53,803 bases of DNA from Fidelibacterota bacterium. GTDB lineage: Bacteria; Fidelibacterota; UBA8477; JABMPR01. The stretch is taken from positions 1 through 53,803 of the forward strand of contig JABIFX010000031.1 of NCBI GenBank assembly GCA_018650445.1, given 5' to 3'. Of the stretch, positions 51,903-53,803 are shown one piece after another. The notes below the pieces were generated by a model. It was not told where the DNA came from. It made no database searches and saw nothing but the letters and a program-made list of their open reading frames with translations. The position numbers and the translations under genes are program-made. Position 1 is the stretch's first letter; every line of letters begins with the position of its first letter.

Positions 51903-53075
51903 TTACTCTGAGATTGGATTCACACTGGGTGAAAGTCTGCTTTTAAGATCAATGACACGAGCATAGGACTCGTGAATACGCTGGGGGTCCACCTGACCAT
52001 TCTCAATTGCTTGTAGAACAATCTCCTTAATTCTCAGGGATAGATTTTCATCAAGATCTAGTGGATCAGAGAACTGAAGGATATCACAACCGGCATTGAT
52101 GGCGGCGATGACAATCTCTTCCAATTCAAACCGTTTGATGATTGCGCCCATCTGCAGGTCATCCGTAATGACTACACCTGAATAGCCCATTTCATCCCTC
52201 AGGGTAACCTGTATGTGCGAATTTGAAATTGATGCAGGATACTTTGAATCAATTCCTTTATCCATGAGATGTCCTGCCATAATCATATCAACTTTGGCCG
52301 AATCAATTAAGCGCTGGAACGGTACCTGTTCAGAGGATCTCCAGGTGCTGGTGATATCAGTTATTCCGTTGTGTGAATCCTCTCTTGAGCTTCCATGACC
52401 GGGATAATGTTTGAGGGTTGTTAACACGTCGGAATCATTGTGAGCTCGAATAAAAGACTCACTATGGTCAAACACATCTCCTGGGTTTCTTGAGAAACTA
52501 CGATTGAGTTGACCAATGGCCGGAGATAATCGATTGATATTTACATCGACGACAGGTGCCAGGTTCACATTAAGTCCAGCCCGATGAATCTGATCAGCCA
52601 TACGGGAGTAGAGATCATAGGATTCATCAGTACTCAGCTTGGTACCAACATGGGCAGCTGAGGGAAATTCTTCAAAACCCTGACTCTTGCGGAGTCTTCT
52701 AACCAGACCACCCTCTTCATCTACAGCCAGCAGTAGGGGCTGCTCTACTGGGAGTGCCTTAAGACTTTTTACAAATATACGAAACTGACGACTGTTTTTG
52801 ATGTTGTGTTTGAAAAAGATAATTCCACCAATATCACCCGACAAAATTAGTGATCGCGTCAATTTCATGGCATCAGCGTTCAAGTGGGTTCCTCGAATAC
52901 CCACCATAATCATTTGACCAACTTTCTGATCTAGGGGGATAGGGTCCAGGGCGATAGGATCAAGCGTATCAGACGGAGCTTGTGATTGGCCATTGGCTAC
53001 CAGCGTGAAAAGACTTAGCAGTGTGAAATGGACTATCACCTTTGAAAGGGATGAGAGCTTATAGTATCGATTCAT
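51903..53075 (-). CDS. Glycoside hydrolase family 3 (NagZ-like beta-N-acetylhexosaminidase)
   Basis: A 390-residue protein with a signal-like N-terminus (about 10-30). GH3 motifs are AVDEEGGLVRRL, the KHYPGHGSSREDSHNGI block with the DSH acid/base dyad of NagZ-type enzymes, and the nucleophile Asp in VVITDDLQMGAI. NagZ members remove GlcNAc from muropeptides or chitooligosaccharides. The signal suggests a periplasmic or lipid-facing enzyme rather than the cytoplasmic NagZ. No SD is clear before ATG 53075. Confidence 0.92.
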   Translation of the reverse strand: MNRYYKLSSLSKVIVHFTLLSLFTLVANGQSQAPSDTLDPIALDPIPLDQKVGQMIMVGIRGTHLNADAMKLTRSLILSGDIGGIIFFKHNIKNSRQFRIFVKSLKALPVEQPLLLAVDEEGGLVRRLRKSQGFEEFPSAAHVGTKLSTDESYDLYSRMADQIHRAGLNVNLAPVVDVNINRLSPAIGQLNRSFSRNPGDVFDHSESFIRAHNDSDVLTTLKHYPGHGSSREDSHNGITDITSTWRSSEQVPFQRLIDSAKVDMIMAGHLMDKGIDSKYPASISNSHIQVTLRDEMGYSGVVITDDLQMGAIIKRFELEEIVIAAINAGCDILQFSDPLDLDENLSLRIKEIVLQAIENGQVDPQRIHESYARVIDLKSRLSPSVNPISE

Positions 53076-53245
53076 GAGGGCATGAAACTAGACGAGTTTA
53101 TGAAAACTATCAAGCATTTGCAGTCAGATCGCGATATAAATTATGGACTAATAAGTCTGCCATTCCGACCACCAACCCAATGACAACGAATACATATAAG
53201 TCAATATGACAGTCTCATGTCAAAAATTATATGGCCAAATCATAC

Positions 53246-53266
53246 ATATGAGCCATTATGGCATAT
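53246..53266. repeat. Imperfect palindrome upstream of hsp20
   Basis: GCCA-TTA-TGGC (53252-53262), flanked by ATATG on the left and ATAT on the right, forms an imperfect inverted repeat 15 bases before the candidate sigma-54 element. It could be an operator. No CIRCE-type heat-shock element is present. Confidence 0.3.
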
Positions 53267-53275
53267 AAACGTCTA

Positions 53276-53291
53276 TGGCACGGGATTCGAA
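53276..53291 (+). promoter_or_regulatory. Candidate sigma-54 promoter for hsp20
   Basis: TGGCACGGGATTCGAA has a perfect TGGCACG -24 element and correct spacing, but the -12 is TCGA instead of TTGC, so only 14 of the consensus positions agree. The predicted leader to ATG 53351 is about 50 bases. Low certainty. Confidence 0.35.
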
Positions 53292-53350
53292 GATAGAAAT
53301 GCCGTGATTGAGTGACTGATAAGAATTAAACGATAAAAGGAGATAACACA

Positions 53351-53782
53351 ATGACACTAGTAAAAGTAGCCCGACCAAGAATTAACAGAAGTTTAGACAA
53401 CATGTTGAACAACTTTTTTGAAGATATGAATTTTGATACTCAGAAAAGTAGTCTATGGCGTCCAGCAATGGATGCTGTGGAATCAGAAAAGAACTTCGAA
53501 TTATCCTTCTCACTACCTGGTTTTGAAAAGGATGATATCACTGTCTCAGTGAAAAACAACACGCTCAACCTTAAAGCAACAAAGGCAGAGGTCAAAGAGG
53601 ATGAGGGTCCGAAGTACCTGACACGTGAGATCGCACGAGGAAGTTATGAAAGAGATATAGAGCTTCCGGAAAATGTGAACACTGACAAGATCGCTGCCGA
53701 ATACAAGAGCGGCATTCTGACCTTGAGCATACCTAAGACCAAGGAAGCTCTTCCCAAGGAGATTGCAGTCACAGTCAAATAA
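53351..53782 (+). CDS. Small heat-shock protein (Hsp20/alpha-crystallin)
   Basis: A 143-residue ATP-independent holdase. The alpha-crystallin domain (about 38-130) shows FSLPGFEKDDITVSVKNNTL, and the C-terminal strand AEYKSGILTLSIPK. The C-terminal I-x-I-like anchor, used for oligomerisation, is not clear. AAGGAGA ten bases before ATG 53351 fixes the start. The gene lies alone at the right edge, after a 275-bp gap that holds no recognisable gene. Confidence 0.95.
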   Translation: MTLVKVARPRINRSLDNMLNNFFEDMNFDTQKSSLWRPAMDAVESEKNFELSFSLPGFEKDDITVSVKNNTLNLKATKAEVKEDEGPKYLTREIARGSYERDIELPENVNTDKIAAEYKSGILTLSIPKTKEALPKEIAVTVK

Positions 53783-53803
53783 AACGCGTGAATACGACTA
53801 AGG

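Noticed and set aside
53076-53350. CIRCE or sigma-32 heat-shock promoter before hsp20
   Set aside because: Neither the CIRCE inverted repeat nor a CCCCAT-type -10 was found.
1-53803. CRISPR arrays, tRNA/rRNA genes, transposases or phage genes
   Set aside because: No regularly spaced repeats, cloverleaf or 16S/23S-like sequence, or transposase/integrase-type protein was seen on either strand.

Overview
The window looks like a chromosomal segment of a Gram-negative, anaerobic or facultatively anaerobic heterotroph. It encodes an LptF/G-type LPS export permease, several lipobox lipoproteins, a Tat-type hydrogenase Fe-S subunit and an ETF/acyl-CoA dehydrogenase set. Base composition is moderate, most genes have recognisable Shine-Dalgarno (SD) sites, and GTG/TTG starts are fairly common. 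The gene mix (secreted peptidases, many lipoproteins, TldD/TldE, sigma-54 regulation) would suit a lineage around the FCB group, such as Marinimicrobia- or KSB1-like bacteria. This is inference, because no rRNA or other marker gene is present. No rRNA, tRNA, CRISPR array, transposase or phage gene was seen.

Region 1 (1-12.2 kb) is a respiratory [NiFe]-hydrogenase locus. The window opens inside the last codons of the large subunit, followed on the + strand by its maturation protease, a small membrane protein and two tandem paralogous NAD-dependent epimerase-like proteins, each carrying an unusual C-terminal helical domain. Converging on these from the right is a - strand cluster of eight genes. 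In transcription order they are: a membrane GcvH-like protein, HybA, HybB, a second membrane GcvH-like protein, a third soluble GcvH-like protein with an N-terminal Cys cluster, a histidine kinase with two periplasmic heme-c-like motifs, an NtrC-type sigma-54 activator, and an archaemetzincin. A near-consensus sigma-54 promoter lies directly before the kinase, and a weaker one lies before the first GcvH-like gene. The most coherent reading is a hydrogen-oxidising, quinone-reducing complex with extra GcvH-like membrane subunits, controlled by a heme-based redox two-component system. This is the most novel part of the window.

Region 2 (12.2-22.7 kb): a 640-bp intergenic stretch with two inverted repeats, then a secreted S1/P1 nuclease and a patatin phospholipase, a glycoside-hydrolase-like lipoprotein, a multidrug/polysaccharide-type exporter and a 7TM-DISM diguanylate cyclase. 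A - strand group follows: diacylglycerol-kinase-family protein, PlsC-type acyltransferase and an exported transglutaminase-like protein.

Region 3 (22.8-36.1 kb), + strand: TldD/TldE, a second lipid kinase, an exported unknown, an aldo/keto reductase, an SDR, a VanZ-like membrane protein and an LptF/G permease. Then comes an etfB-etfA-acyl-CoA dehydrogenase operon with a good sigma-70 promoter, and a pair of small lipoproteins ended by a bidirectional terminator.

Region 4 (36.2-53.8 kb) is housekeeping and peptide utilisation: a FabL-like reductase, a radical SAM protein, an M1 aminopeptidase with HEAT-like repeats, an HMA-like lipoprotein with a probable CTG start, a class V aminotransferase, a TPR lipoprotein, a hemolysin III protein, M20 and M3 peptidases, an Acr3-like transporter, an MBL-fold hydrolase, QueG, a small beta-carbonic-anhydrase-like protein, a GH3 glycosidase and an Hsp20 chaperone.
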